A stretch of DNA of 64,000 bases, taken from the NCBI GenBank assembly GCA_016293915.1, contig JAEDCY010000009.1, positions 1 to 64,000 of the forward strand. Direction: 5' to 3'. This stretch comes from Treponema sp. (GTDB lineage Bacteria; Spirochaetota; Spirochaetia; Treponematales; Treponemataceae). Under the pieces are notes generated by a model. That model did not search any database. It was not told where the DNA came from and was given only the letters and a program-made list of their open reading frames with translations. Of the stretch, positions 52,492-61,902 are shown in pieces (within the stretch, counting starts at the first letter, position 1; every line of letters starts with the position of its first letter). A program made the translations under genes and the position numbers.

Positions 52492-54345
52492 TTATTCTGA
52501 CTCGGAAGGCTCAGTATCTGAAGCTGAAGCTGAATCTGAAGCAGGAGCTTCCTCTTCTGCAGATACTGTGTTATTTTCTGTACTTTCAACTACAGGAGTT
52601 TCCACAACAGGAGCCGGAGCCGGCTTAGCTGCATGATAAACGAGTCTTACCTTTTCAACTTGTGATTTATGACGTGACTTCAAAAGCAGAGTTTCACTGC
52701 TCTTCTTGTAAACATATCCGGAAGAATTATAAGTCTCAAAGCGAGGGTCTGTACGGAATGCCATATCATAAATATAGATAGTATTAAACTGAGGAATTCC
52801 CTTAAGAATAACGTAATGTGTATCTCCCTCAGGGAAGTCAATTGTAAAGCTTGCTTCATCGGAATTACCATCATATTTGATTGAACGGGCACAGGTCCAG
52901 GCCCAGATTTTGTTTCCATCGGAATCAGAAATCTTTTCAAAATGTGGATAGAATAAGTTATTATACGCAATAATCGGATAAAGATTGCTGAGGGTTCGCA
53001 GATCAAATGAGGTATTTTCTGCAAGATATGAATTAACGATTGCATAACCGGCTTTTTCAAGAGTCTCATCGCCACGGAATTTTCCAAAGCGAAGCAGGGC
53101 AATACCGGTATCTACAGCCTGATTAACCGAAAGGAAAGTATCGTTTTCTGAAATTGTAAGAATATTTCCTTCGTAACGGCAGGCTTCTGTAATACGTTCA
53201 ATACAGCTGTCGAGAACAGGCTCAAGCATTGAAGCATAGGCATAAGACAGATTTTCAAGATCAACGTAAACACGGAGAATACCAGAAATTTGAGCAAGTG
53301 AAAGTGCTGCAGGATCTGTCTCGGCCGCATTCTTAAGAAGTTTGAGTACTGTATTCTGGCCCGGATGCAGATAAATGAAATCTGCAATTTTCTGAACAGT
53401 AAAGAGGTCAAAAGTACCCTTTTCTGCACTCTCAGAAATGCGAAGTTCGTAATCTTTAAGAACCTTTTCGAGATTTTCGTTCATATCTTCAAGTGTATTG
53501 AAATATGGTGCAGAAAGATAAGTTCTCTGTTTGCTCTTTTTTACGCTGTCCGGTACTGTCTCAACTGCGCGTAAATAATTTCCTGCTTCGGCCTGAGCCG
53601 CAATGTATGAGACGGCAACCTGCTCTGTAATATTTGACTCAACATTATTTGCCTGAAAGGCTGTAATAAGTTTTCTCTTAAACTGACCTATAGTTTTTGC
53701 AAATTCTTCTGCACTGGCAATAGGCTCATTTACGATTGAATCAAAGCTGAACTTCTGATTTTCATCATAAACAGAATAGGCTGCTACGTAATTTCTTGGA
53801 GTAAAATCAAAGCGTCCGGCATCAACAGCATGTCCTTCGAGCTCCCACAAACTGCGTTTTCCGGCGAGAACGAGACTGTCTTTTTCTGCCTTCTGAATAC
53901 TCATGTTTGAAGAATAACTATATGGTATAGAAAAATCAGAAATTCCATTTGGTAAATCAGCAAGAATCGCAAGTGAAGAATCTGGAGCTTCTGAAGCAAG
54001 TTCAAATGTAACCTTTACACCTTCTGTAAAGTTTAATGTTAAAGAAAGTGGTTCAGTCTGTTCTACATCTTTAAGCTGAACAGGAGACTGAATGCCATCT
54101 TTTATAATGACAGCAGGATTTGTATCATCACATACAAAATTAATACCGTTATAAGAGACTCTGACTTTATTCTTATAGGAAATTTCACCAGAAGGAGATT
54201 TTTGTGTTTCAAGGGTAATCTGCAGATTACCGATTTTTTTAATTATGTTAGAATCTGTTCTAAATTGCAGGACAAAAATGCCGATGATTATAACGATATC
54301 GACAATAAGCAGTCCTAATGCTTTTTTTAATATCCGAATGCTCAT
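52492..54345 (-). CDS. Membrane-anchored protein of unknown function with acidic C-terminal tail
   Basis: 617 residues. One N-terminal membrane helix (about 8-27, KALGLLIVDIVIIIGIFVLQF) suggests a periplasmic body. Residues about 35-235 are beta-rich (TLETQKSPSGEISYKNKVRVSYNG, GKRSLWELEGHAVDAGRFDF). The middle (about 240-440) is helical. The C-terminus ends in a low-complexity Pro/Glu/Ser tail (EEEAPASDSASASDTEPSESE). I do not recognise a family; it may be a spirochaete-specific envelope protein. It converges with the PP2C gene with only 6 bases between stops and is divergent from the TPR lipoprotein gene. Confidence 0.7.
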   Translation of the reverse strand: MSIRILKKALGLLIVDIVIIIGIFVLQFRTDSNIIKKIGNLQITLETQKSPSGEISYKNKVRVSYNGINFVCDDTNPAVIIKDGIQSPVQLKDVEQTEPLSLTLNFTEGVKVTFELASEAPDSSLAILADLPNGISDFSIPYSYSSNMSIQKAEKDSLVLAGKRSLWELEGHAVDAGRFDFTPRNYVAAYSVYDENQKFSFDSIVNEPIASAEEFAKTIGQFKRKLITAFQANNVESNITEQVAVSYIAAQAEAGNYLRAVETVPDSVKKSKQRTYLSAPYFNTLEDMNENLEKVLKDYELRISESAEKGTFDLFTVQKIADFIYLHPGQNTVLKLLKNAAETDPAALSLAQISGILRVYVDLENLSYAYASMLEPVLDSCIERITEACRYEGNILTISENDTFLSVNQAVDTGIALLRFGKFRGDETLEKAGYAIVNSYLAENTSFDLRTLSNLYPIIAYNNLFYPHFEKISDSDGNKIWAWTCARSIKYDGNSDEASFTIDFPEGDTHYVILKGIPQFNTIYIYDMAFRTDPRFETYNSSGYVYKKSSETLLLKSRHKSQVEKVRLVYHAAKPAPAPVVETPVVESTENNTVSAEEEAPASDSASASDTEPSESE

Positions 54346-54411
54346 TGTATTAACAGTTTAGCCAATGATTCGGTTAATTTCAACTATATAAAGGAAAGGA
54401 ATGTAAAAAGA

Positions 54412-55845
54412 ATGATTAAGGAAATTAAGTCAAAGATTTTACCGATTCTTGTAGCAGGAGCTCTTTTCGCACCTGCATTTTTCGTTACAGGCTGTGCAAC
54501 AACACCAGCAGCAGAAACAGAAGCTGCTCCTGAAGTAACAAAAAAAGAAACGAAAAAAAAGGAACCAGAAGATCCTCCAAACGTAAAATTTGTAAAACAG
54601 TTGCAGGCTCTGCTTGCAAAGGGTGATACGAAAGGAGCAATTGCTCACTTTGATTCTATTCCATCTTCTCTTAAAAACGATCTTGAACTTAAAAATCTGC
54701 TGGGTGCCCTTTATTATTCAGACACACAGTATGACAACGCAATTACTGTAGCAAATGAAATTCTTGAAATTGATTCAGAAAATATGGATGCCCTTGAACT
54801 TATTTCAATGTGTACAAAGGCAAAGGGTGATAAAAAAGCTTACAAAGAAGCAACAGACAGAATTCTTGCCACAGATCCTTATAACGCTTCGGTTAATATT
54901 CAGAAGGCCGAAGAATACGCTGTAAATAAAAAGTACAAGCTTGCCCGCGATTCTTATAAAAAAGCCCTTCGCGGTGAACCAGAAAATACAGATGCTCTTT
55001 TTGGCTATGCCCAGATGTCTTATTATACAGATGACATAAAGGCCGCATCAGAAAACTTCCAGAAAATTCTTGATAAGGAGCCGGAAAATGCAGCCGCCCT
55101 CGCCTATATGGGAAAACTTGCCTGTGAAGATCAGAATTATCTTCGTGCAGCAAAATTTGCCCAGGAAGCCCTTAAATATGACGCTACAAATTATGATTAC
55201 TGGATGGATTATGGTACTTATCTGCGTTATCAGGGTAAATTTGATGATGCAGCAAAGGCATGGAATAAAGCTGTCGAACTTGATCCGACATATTTCCTAG
55301 CTTATGCATATCTTGCAGGAAATTATGATGATCTTGGAAAATGGGATCTTGCACTTGAAAACTATCGTAAGGTAATCGAAACAAATCCAAAATATTTTTA
55401 CGCCTATGAATCAACTGCTATTCTTGAATATCATGCAAAAAATTATGAAAATGCCATCAAGTATTTTACAAAAGCTTATGAATACAGTTCCAGCTATGCT
55501 TACACACTTATGATTGCGGCCTGCTGGTTCAAATTAAATAAGCCTCTTGAAGCAAAAAAGGTTCTTACGGCACAGCTTAAAAAACTCGACCCTAATTCTA
55601 ACGAATACGCTCTTGTTCGTTTTTATAACGATGCCTATAACAGAAACGCAGAGTCAAATCTTGTACAGAAAATCGCAAAAGAAACTAATAGTAATAATCG
55701 CGGTAAAATGCTATTCTATCTGGGACTTTATTACGAATTGAACAATGCCGAAGAGCTTGCCAATGAATATTATGCAAAAGTCACAAATATGAAAGCTCCT
55801 ATGTTCTTTGAATACAGGATTGCCGAATGGGGATTATCTAAATGA
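54412..55845 (+). CDS. TPR-repeat lipoprotein
   Basis: 477 residues. The signal peptide has a lipobox (FFVTGCATT), so the mature N-terminal Cys is likely lipidated. A charged Lys/Glu linker is followed by about ten TPR units from residue 65 on, for example LLGALYYSDTQYDNAITVAN, IQKAEEYAVNKKYKLARDSY and AYLAGNYDDLGKWDLALENY. It is probably a periplasmic scaffold for envelope assembly or protein complexes. Its stop overlaps the TraB gene start (ATGA), so the two are translationally coupled. Confidence 0.85.
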   Translation: MIKEIKSKILPILVAGALFAPAFFVTGCATTPAAETEAAPEVTKKETKKKEPEDPPNVKFVKQLQALLAKGDTKGAIAHFDSIPSSLKNDLELKNLLGALYYSDTQYDNAITVANEILEIDSENMDALELISMCTKAKGDKKAYKEATDRILATDPYNASVNIQKAEEYAVNKKYKLARDSYKKALRGEPENTDALFGYAQMSYYTDDIKAASENFQKILDKEPENAAALAYMGKLACEDQNYLRAAKFAQEALKYDATNYDYWMDYGTYLRYQGKFDDAAKAWNKAVELDPTYFLAYAYLAGNYDDLGKWDLALENYRKVIETNPKYFYAYESTAILEYHAKNYENAIKYFTKAYEYSSSYAYTLMIAACWFKLNKPLEAKKVLTAQLKKLDPNSNEYALVRFYNDAYNRNAESNLVQKIAKETNSNNRGKMLFYLGLYYELNNAEELANEYYAKVTNMKAPMFFEYRIAEWGLSK

Positions 55846-57023
55846 GTCAGACTCAAATAAAACTGGAACTTGGCGGACGTACAATTACGCTGATTGGTAC
55901 AGCTCATGTTTCTAAAGAAAGTGTTGAAGAAGTAAAAAACACTATAAATGAATTAAATCCAGACTGTGTTGCAGTAGAACTCGATGAAAAGCGCGCAGAT
56001 TCAATCAAAAATCCGTCGCGCTACAGTCAGCTGGATCTTGTAAAAATTATTAAAAGAAAAGAAGGCTTTCTTCTGCTTGCAAATCTTGTACTTGCTTCTT
56101 ACCAGCGCAGAATGGGTCTTAATGCAGGGGTAAAACCCGGTGATGAAATGATTGCAGCAATGAACGCTGCAGAAGAAAAGCAGATTCGCTGCACTCTTGT
56201 AGACCGACCTATTCAGATTACGCTAAAACGCGCATGGGGTAAAAACTCTTTCTGGGGAAAATGTAAGCTTTTTGCAATGCTGCTTTCAAGTGCCTTCAGT
56301 AAAGAAGAAGTAGATCCTGCAGAAATTGAAAAACTTAAAGAACGCAACGAAATGGATTCCATGATGAATGAGCTTTCGGAATATATGCCTGTAATCAAAC
56401 AGGTTTTAATTGATGAACGCGACCAGTATCTTGCTTCGAAAATCTGGAGTTCAGAAGGAAATAATATTGTTGCAGTTTTAGGCGCAGGCCACTTACCTGG
56501 AGTTCAGGCTCATCTTGAAAAGCTTGGAGCTGGAAGTGAAAGCGCAGATGTAGAAGAGATTTCTAAATTGCCACGCCCTGGCATTCTTGGAAAACTTCTT
56601 GCTTTTATAATTCCGGCCTGTATTATAGGACTTATTGCAGCAGGATTTATTTATGGTGGAGTTCATGCAGGAACTCAGATTCTTTCAACCTGGTTCTTAT
56701 GGAATGCAATTCCAGCTGCAATTCTTACGGCTGTAGCTTTTGGTCACCCGCTTACAATTCTTGTCGGCTTTGTAGCTGCACCTTTTACTTCTCTTTGTCC
56801 TTTTATAGGAGTGGGCTTTTGTACTGCTATTGTTCAGGCAATCGTATGCAAGCCAAAAGTAAGTGATATGGAAACTCTGCAGGATGATGTATCAAGTCTT
56901 AAAAGCTTTTATAAAAACAGAATTCTCCGCGCCCTGCTGGTTTTCATTTTGTCGTCACTGGGAAGTACGCTGGGAACCTTTATTGGTGGCGCAGATATTA
57001 TTGGTATTCTGAGTAATATTTAA
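55842..57023 (+). CDS. TraB/PrgY (GumN-related) family membrane protein
   Basis: 393 residues. The N-terminal domain has the TraB family landmarks: LIGTAHVSKESVEEV, VAVELDEKRADSI, LVDRPIQITLKRAW and VLGAGHLPGV, where conserved His and Glu residues resemble a metalloprotease-like site in the TIKI/TraB superfamily. Four or five membrane helices occupy residues about 245-390. Bacterial and archaeal homologues of this length are known, and PrgY acts on a peptide pheromone in Enterococcus; the role here is unknown. It overlaps the TPR lipoprotein gene by 4 bases. A hairpin at 57037-57066 follows. Confidence 0.85.
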   Translation: MSQTQIKLELGGRTITLIGTAHVSKESVEEVKNTINELNPDCVAVELDEKRADSIKNPSRYSQLDLVKIIKRKEGFLLLANLVLASYQRRMGLNAGVKPGDEMIAAMNAAEEKQIRCTLVDRPIQITLKRAWGKNSFWGKCKLFAMLLSSAFSKEEVDPAEIEKLKERNEMDSMMNELSEYMPVIKQVLIDERDQYLASKIWSSEGNNIVAVLGAGHLPGVQAHLEKLGAGSESADVEEISKLPRPGILGKLLAFIIPACIIGLIAAGFIYGGVHAGTQILSTWFLWNAIPAAILTAVAFGHPLTILVGFVAAPFTSLCPFIGVGFCTAIVQAIVCKPKVSDMETLQDDVSSLKSFYKNRILRALLVFILSSLGSTLGTFIGGADIIGILSNI

Positions 57024-57036
57024 TAATTGTAACATG

Positions 57037-57066
57037 GATTTGGAATTACCAACATAATTACAAATC
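57037..57066 (+). terminator. Possible terminator/hairpin after the TraB gene
   Basis: GGATTTG and CAAATCC pair, with AATT/AATT-type extension around a loop. The following T run is poor. Confidence 0.45.
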
Positions 57067-57154
57067 CGTGAGACAAAATTAAGACTTTTCTTATTTTCAT
57101 CAAAATCAGTTTCTTTTTTTATTGTTTTCGGTTTAAATTAATAACGAGGACAAT

Positions 57155-58597
57155 ATGAAAAAGAAACACTTTTTTTTATTCAGCACATCTCTTTTCTTTC
57201 TGGCAATAATTAATGCAGAGCCTCAGAGTTCTCAAAGGCTGCCAGACACAACTCCCCTTCTGCTTTCTTATGTAGAAAACGATGCAGAACTCAAAAATCT
57301 TATACTTGCCGCAAAAAAGTCAGCACTTTCATATCAGAGCGCAAAAATTGATACAGGCTTTGATGTTACCCTTTCAAGTGGAAGCGTGACTCTGCAGGTG
57401 AACGACGATGGAACAAAATTAACAGCAAAACCTTCTGTTAAGATGAGCCTTCCTCAGGCTTCGAATCTTTCTGTTACAGCACAGACAAATTTTTCATCTG
57501 AATCAAGTAATACTTCTTTAAGTAACACTTCTGTTGCTGTTGGAATTGATATAATCTCTTCTGCCGTTATTTCTAATAAACTTACAAAACTTAAGGCCGA
57601 ACGCGCAGTAACAGAAGCCCAGCGTAAAATCGAAAAGCGGGCAATTGCTGCTGAAAAAGAGTTTTACACAGCTCTTAAAAACCTGCTTTCTTCTATTAAT
57701 ACTATCATGACAAAACGCCAGACTTTATACGAAGATTCTATTGATTTTGAAGCTATAAAAGTTCAGGGCTATTCAGAATCGTCTTCTACCTACAGACAGG
57801 CTGAGCTTAAAGTTATTTCAGATCAGCATGAAATTGACAGCGCAATTCACAGTTTTAAATATGATTGTGTTGTCTTCTATAAACGATGCGGTTACGACCT
57901 TGAGATTGATGACAAGGCAGACCTTATGAGCTTTGTTCCTTCAGGAATTGATGAAGTTGAACCTGCAGATATTTTGAAGTTTGATAAAGCGCTTTATACA
58001 GAAATAGAAAACGCAAACTGGACTTATTACATCAACTCAATGGAGCGTTCTTCAAAAAAGAATTACGGCCTTTCTGCAAGTGCCGGCTACACCTTTGATA
58101 ATTCCATTACAAACTCTGATTCTATCGATGCAGGATTAAGCGGAACATTCGGAGGGCTTACGGTTGGAGCAGGCATCAGTTTACCTGTAAAAAGCAGCCA
58201 GTCTTCTATTTCACCGGCATATACATTAAGTGCAAGTCTTAATCCGAATACCTTTCGTAAAAACAGCATAACAAAAAAACAAAATGTACTTACAGAAGAA
58301 CAGGAGCTGCTTGCAATCCAGACTGCAGAATCTGCTTATGAAACAAAGGTTGTAGAATTCCAGCAGAAACTTGATACCCTGCTTTGGGAAAAGAAAACTG
58401 TAGAAGAAAATATTTCCATGTATGGTGATCTTGAAAAAGATATGGCACAGTTATATCAGCAGGGGTATATCAACGAAACAGATTATCTTTCTGCTAAGAA
58501 TAATTTGAACAGCAGTATTATTAAAAAAATTTCAAATCTTATTGATTTGATTATATACAACGACGATGTAATTTCTAATTTTGTTAGTGAAAATTAA
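57155..58597 (+). CDS. TolC-like outer-membrane efflux protein
   Basis: 480 residues. The signal peptide is MKKKHFFLFSTSLFFLAIINA. Two similar long helical hairpins (about 120-235 and 370-470) flank barrel-like segments (VTLSSGSVTLQVNDDGTKLT and ASAGYTFDNSITNSDSIDAGL). The coiled-coil segments contain AERAVTEAQRKIEKRAIAAEKEFY and TEEQELLAIQTAESAYETKV. This is the layout of outer-membrane factors that join tripartite pumps. The next three genes in the same direction encode a membrane-fusion protein, an ABC ATPase and a MacB-type permease, so it is likely the exit duct of that pump. Composite element C copy 3 starts right after its stop. Confidence 0.85.
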   Translation: MKKKHFFLFSTSLFFLAIINAEPQSSQRLPDTTPLLLSYVENDAELKNLILAAKKSALSYQSAKIDTGFDVTLSSGSVTLQVNDDGTKLTAKPSVKMSLPQASNLSVTAQTNFSSESSNTSLSNTSVAVGIDIISSAVISNKLTKLKAERAVTEAQRKIEKRAIAAEKEFYTALKNLLSSINTIMTKRQTLYEDSIDFEAIKVQGYSESSSTYRQAELKVISDQHEIDSAIHSFKYDCVVFYKRCGYDLEIDDKADLMSFVPSGIDEVEPADILKFDKALYTEIENANWTYYINSMERSSKKNYGLSASAGYTFDNSITNSDSIDAGLSGTFGGLTVGAGISLPVKSSQSSISPAYTLSASLNPNTFRKNSITKKQNVLTEEQELLAIQTAESAYETKVVEFQQKLDTLLWEKKTVEENISMYGDLEKDMAQLYQQGYINETDYLSAKNNLNSSIIKKISNLIDLIIYNDDVISNFVSEN

Positions 58598-58735
58598 CGT
58601 CATCCCGAACTTAGGGAGCGACGGCTGAAAGCCGATAAAATGCTCCAGTGGAGCATTTTAAGCGAGTCTCCGAGCAGCTATGCTGCGAAGGTGTAGAGAT
58701 CTATATAAAAGATGCTGAAACAAGTTCAGCATGAC
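58598..58735. repeat. Composite repeat element C, copy 3
   Basis: 94 bases (58598-58691) are identical to 47421-47514. The right arm is AGATGCTGAAACAAGTTCAG then CATGAC. It separates the outer-membrane factor gene from the fusion-protein gene and immediately precedes the latter's ribosome-binding site. Confidence 0.85.
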
Positions 58736-58754
58736 AGTGGATAAGGATGGAACT

Positions 58755-59834
58755 ATGAAAAAGAAGATTAAAATAATTATTATTTGCGCGGCAATTCTGC
58801 TTGTAATTGGAGCAGCTTTGTTTATATTAAAAAATCTTTTGAGCAGCAAAAAGGCCGAAAAGGTTTACTATACTGCAAACCTTGAGACTTATGAAAATAT
58901 TATCGAAATCTCGGGGACTGTTGCCGCAGCCCAGGAGCAGACTTTACAGGCCCGCTCTGCAGGAACCGTTACAGCAGTTTATGTGAAGGCTGGTGACAAG
59001 GTAAAGAAAGGCGACGTAATTATTCAGCTGGATGATTCGGAACAGCTTTATAACCTCGAAAAGCAGGAATACAACATGGCAACAAAGAAGTTGACCGCCT
59101 CGGCGCGTGAATTAAAGCTGCTGGAAACGGAGCGGAACTCGCTTTTGCAGAAGGTGGAAGACCGCAAGGTTACTGCAACCTTTGATGGAATTATTGCGGA
59201 TTTAGATGTTGCTGTAGGTGACTCACTGGAAGCAAAAGATACTGTAGGAACTCTTGTAAATATTGATTATCTCACTGCAGAAGTTGAAGTCACCGAAACT
59301 GATGTTTCAAAGCTTCAGATCGGACAGACTGTAAACTTCACATTCCCTGCTTACAGCAATAAAACCGTACAAGGTTATGTTACCGGATGGCCTGCGATTG
59401 GAGAAATCACTTCGCGAGGAGCTACTGTTGTAAAGGCAGAACTCCGCATCGATGAATACCCGGAAGAAATTCTTCCAAACTTTTCATTCACAGGTAGAAT
59501 TGAAATCAGTCCTACAGAGCAGTATGTTGTAGTTTCACGCTATGCAATAGGTTATGAAAACAAAGAGCCTTATGTTGTACTTGCCAAGGGAAATGAGAAA
59601 ATTTCAGTGAAGGTTCAGCCTTATGGTAATGAATATGTAAAGGTTCTTGAAGGACTTGAAGGCGGCGAGGTTCTGATTCAACAAACTACTCCTAAACGTT
59701 CGGGCATGAACAGAAACAGAAATGGTAGTGGAAGTGGCAGCGGCTCACAAAGAAATGGAAGCGGTGGCAACGGAATCTCTGGGGCTGGCGGCTTTCCTGG
59801 TGGTGGCTTCCCGGGCGGCCCTGGTCCAATGTAG
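58755..59834 (+). CDS. Membrane-fusion (HlyD/MacA-like) subunit of a tripartite efflux pump
   Basis: 359 residues from ATG 58755 after AAGGA; an earlier ATG at 58731 lies in the repeat element. An N-terminal membrane helix (about 3-25) anchors it in the inner membrane. A biotinyl-lipoyl half-motif (ISGTVAAAQEQTLQARSAGTVTAVYVKAGDKVKKGDVIIQLDD), a short helical hairpin, a second lipoyl half (TFDGIIADLDVAVGDSLEAKD) and beta-barrel domains follow. The C-terminus is Gly/Ser-rich (GSGSGSGSQRNGSGG, GGGFPGG). It bridges the ABC transporter and the TolC-like protein. Spacing to the ATPase gene is 9 bases. Confidence 0.9.
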   Translation: MKKKIKIIIICAAILLVIGAALFILKNLLSSKKAEKVYYTANLETYENIIEISGTVAAAQEQTLQARSAGTVTAVYVKAGDKVKKGDVIIQLDDSEQLYNLEKQEYNMATKKLTASARELKLLETERNSLLQKVEDRKVTATFDGIIADLDVAVGDSLEAKDTVGTLVNIDYLTAEVEVTETDVSKLQIGQTVNFTFPAYSNKTVQGYVTGWPAIGEITSRGATVVKAELRIDEYPEEILPNFSFTGRIEISPTEQYVVVSRYAIGYENKEPYVVLAKGNEKISVKVQPYGNEYVKVLEGLEGGEVLIQQTTPKRSGMNRNRNGSGSGSGSQRNGSGGNGISGAGGFPGGGFPGGPGPM

Positions 59835-59843
59835 GAGGCTGAT

Positions 59844-60530
59844 ATGGAAAATGTTGTCAGTCTGACAAACGTTGTAAAAACCTACGTCATGGGCGAAAAC
59901 GAGGTTCATGCCTTACGTGGAATCAGTTTTGATATTAAGCAGGGTGAGTTCGTTTCTATCATGGGACCTTCGGGTTCTGGAAAATCAACCTGCATGAATA
60001 TGATAGGCTGTCTCGACCGCCCTAATTCGGGCATTGTAAAAATTAATGAAAGGGAAACTGCCGCTATGTCGGAAAAGGAGCTTGCTCTCCTACGAAATCA
60101 GACGGTTGGTTTTGTCTTCCAGCAGTATCATCTGATTCCGGCTATGAACATTCTGGAAAATGTAATGCTGCCTTTGAAATACCAGAAGGTAGAGCGAGTC
60201 GTAAGAATGGAAAAAGCAAAGGCTGCGCTGGAAGCGGTAGGGCTTGGAGAACGAATCCATCATAAGCCACATGAACTTTCGGGTGGTCAGAAACAGCGTG
60301 TCGCAATTGCCCGCGCCATGGTTACCCAACCCAAGATTCTTTTAGCGGATGAACCAACAGGAGCTCTGGACACAGAAACCGGTAAGCAGGTAATGGAAAT
60401 GTTCCGCGCGATAAACCGCGACCAGGGCACTACAATCATCATTGTTACTCACGACCCTCGTATCGGCGAGTCAACTGAACGCTGCATCCGCATTCTGGAC
60501 GGGCAACTTGTAGCGCAGGTGGTTGAGTAA
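59844..60530 (+). CDS. MacB-type ABC transporter ATP-binding protein
   Basis: 228 residues. Walker A GPSGSGKST, Q-loop VFQQYHLIP, signature LSGGQKQRVAIARA, Walker B ILLADEPTGALD and H-loop IVTHDPRI are all present. It belongs to the LolD/MacB/FtsE group that powers mechanotransmission-type transporters. The ribosome-binding site AGGAGG lies before the ATG. The last codons QVVE and the TAA stop come from a GGTGGTTGAG palindrome, so the C-terminus is partly repeat-encoded. It works with the FtsX-type permease downstream. Confidence 0.93.
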   Translation: MENVVSLTNVVKTYVMGENEVHALRGISFDIKQGEFVSIMGPSGSGKSTCMNMIGCLDRPNSGIVKINERETAAMSEKELALLRNQTVGFVFQQYHLIPAMNILENVMLPLKYQKVERVVRMEKAKAALEAVGLGERIHHKPHELSGGQKQRVAIARAMVTQPKILLADEPTGALDTETGKQVMEMFRAINRDQGTTIIIVTHDPRIGESTERCIRILDGQLVAQVVE

Positions 60531-60594
60531 CCCGAAGGGTTTATCGAAACCACCTTCTCGAAAACTGCGGTAGTATCGACAAGCTCAACCACCG
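60518..60594. repeat. GGTGGTTGAG-type palindromes between the ATPase and permease genes
   Basis: A long-form copy at 60518-60554 has inner hairpin ACCCGAAGGGT, and its TAA is the ATPase stop. A decayed inverted copy is at about 60567-60594. It occupies the 81-base gap before the permease. Confidence 0.85.
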
Positions 60595-60611
60595 TATTTC
60601 AAGGAGACTTT

Positions 60612-61799
60612 ATGTTAGAAGATTTTATCAATGCTTTCAAAAACTTTAAGAGTAATAAAACCCGCACCTTTCTTTCCCTGCTTGGTGTAATCATAGGCGT
60701 TGCATCTGTAATCGTGATTACCAGTATGGGAAGCAGTTCTACTAAGCAGATTGAAAATACTTTTGGCAGTGCAGGCCTTGATGTGGTAAATGTTAGTGCC
60801 GGTTTTATGAGCCGTCGCGGTGCATCTTCATCTGTAGTTTTTGATGAAGCGGCCCGCACTGAATTATTTGACAACATTGCCGACATCAAAAAAATCTGGT
60901 ACAAAAATACCCTCAATGTTACCATGACCTACGGCGAAACCTCTTCCTCTGTAAACTGTTCTGCCATAGAAAGCGGCTACCTGGAGATGTACAATCTTGA
61001 ACTTGAAAAAGGAAGCTTCTTTACTGTCACCGACAACGAGGAAGGCACTCAGAAAATCATTTTGAACCATGATACTGCTGAAAATTATTTTCCGGATGGA
61101 GATGCTGTAGGCAAACAGGTAATTCTCGTTGCAAGCAAAACCACCTTTACCTTTGAAGTAATAGGTGTCTTAAAAGAACAGACAACCGGAATGGAAAACG
61201 GCTCTGCCTTTATTCCCCGTGGCTTTTATGCAAAGAAAATCAAGCCGAATCCGGCCGCTGCAAATGTAATGGTTCAGGCAAACTCACAAGACAAGGCCGT
61301 ATCTCTTGCAACAGAAATCAAAAGCTATTACACAGAAAAAACTGGCTCTGAATATTATGTAAACGTGACCAGCATGCAGTCTATGCTGGATCAGATGAGT
61401 GAGATTACCAGCACTATGAGCATCATGCTTAGCGCCATTGCGGCAATTTCTCTTCTGGTTGGCGGCATTGGAATTATGAACATAATGATTGTTACCGTTA
61501 CAGAACGTAAGCAGGAAATAGGAATCAGAAAAGCACTAGGAGCAAGCCCCGCAGATATAAGACAGCAGTTTTTGATAGAATCGGCAAGCATTACACTGCT
61601 GGGCGGAATAATGGGAATAATTGTTGGCATAGCGGTAAGTCTTGCGGTAGAGTATGTGCAGTCTAATGCCCTGATTATCAGCTGGAATGCCTGCCTGGTT
61701 TCATTTATATTTTCTGTATTTGTAGGAATATTCTTTGGACTGAATCCGGCAAGCAGAGCTGCGAAACTGGATCCGGTTGTGGCTTTAAGTGGGGAATAG
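60612..61799 (+). CDS. MacB/FtsX-type ABC permease
   Basis: 395 residues. TM1 (about 20-40) in NKTRTFLSLLGVIIGVASVIVITSM is the standard MacB start. A periplasmic MacB-PCD domain (about 45-255) follows, then the C-terminal FtsX region with three helices, including SLLVGGIGIMNIMIVTVTERKQEIGIRKALGA, the typical MacB signature, and FFGLNPASRAAKLDPVVAL at the end. With the ATPase, fusion protein and TolC-like protein it makes a complete MacAB-TolC-type pump, for drugs, peptides or lipoproteins; substrate unknown. The RBS AAGGAG precedes the ATG. Confidence 0.93.
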   Translation: MLEDFINAFKNFKSNKTRTFLSLLGVIIGVASVIVITSMGSSSTKQIENTFGSAGLDVVNVSAGFMSRRGASSSVVFDEAARTELFDNIADIKKIWYKNTLNVTMTYGETSSSVNCSAIESGYLEMYNLELEKGSFFTVTDNEEGTQKIILNHDTAENYFPDGDAVGKQVILVASKTTFTFEVIGVLKEQTTGMENGSAFIPRGFYAKKIKPNPAAANVMVQANSQDKAVSLATEIKSYYTEKTGSEYYVNVTSMQSMLDQMSEITSTMSIMLSAIAAISLLVGGIGIMNIMIVTVTERKQEIGIRKALGASPADIRQQFLIESASITLLGGIMGIIVGIAVSLAVEYVQSNALIISWNACLVSFIFSVFVGIFFGLNPASRAAKLDPVVALSGE

Positions 61800-61804
61800 A
61801 AAAT

Positions 61805-61901
61805 GGTGGTTTCGATACACGCTGCTAAGCAGCGCACTCAACCACCGGACAAACACCAGACGACCGGTGGTTGAGTAGCCCGAAGGGCGTATCGAAACCA
61901 C
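61805..61901. repeat. Pair of long-form GGTGGTTGAG palindromes between convergent genes
   Basis: Units at 61805-61846 (inner CGCTGCTAAGCAGCG) and 61866-61901 (inner GCCCGAAGGGC) face each other. They fill the gap between the permease stop (61799) and the opposite gene's stop (61903) and could be a bidirectional terminator. Confidence 0.85.
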
Positions 61902-61902
61902 A

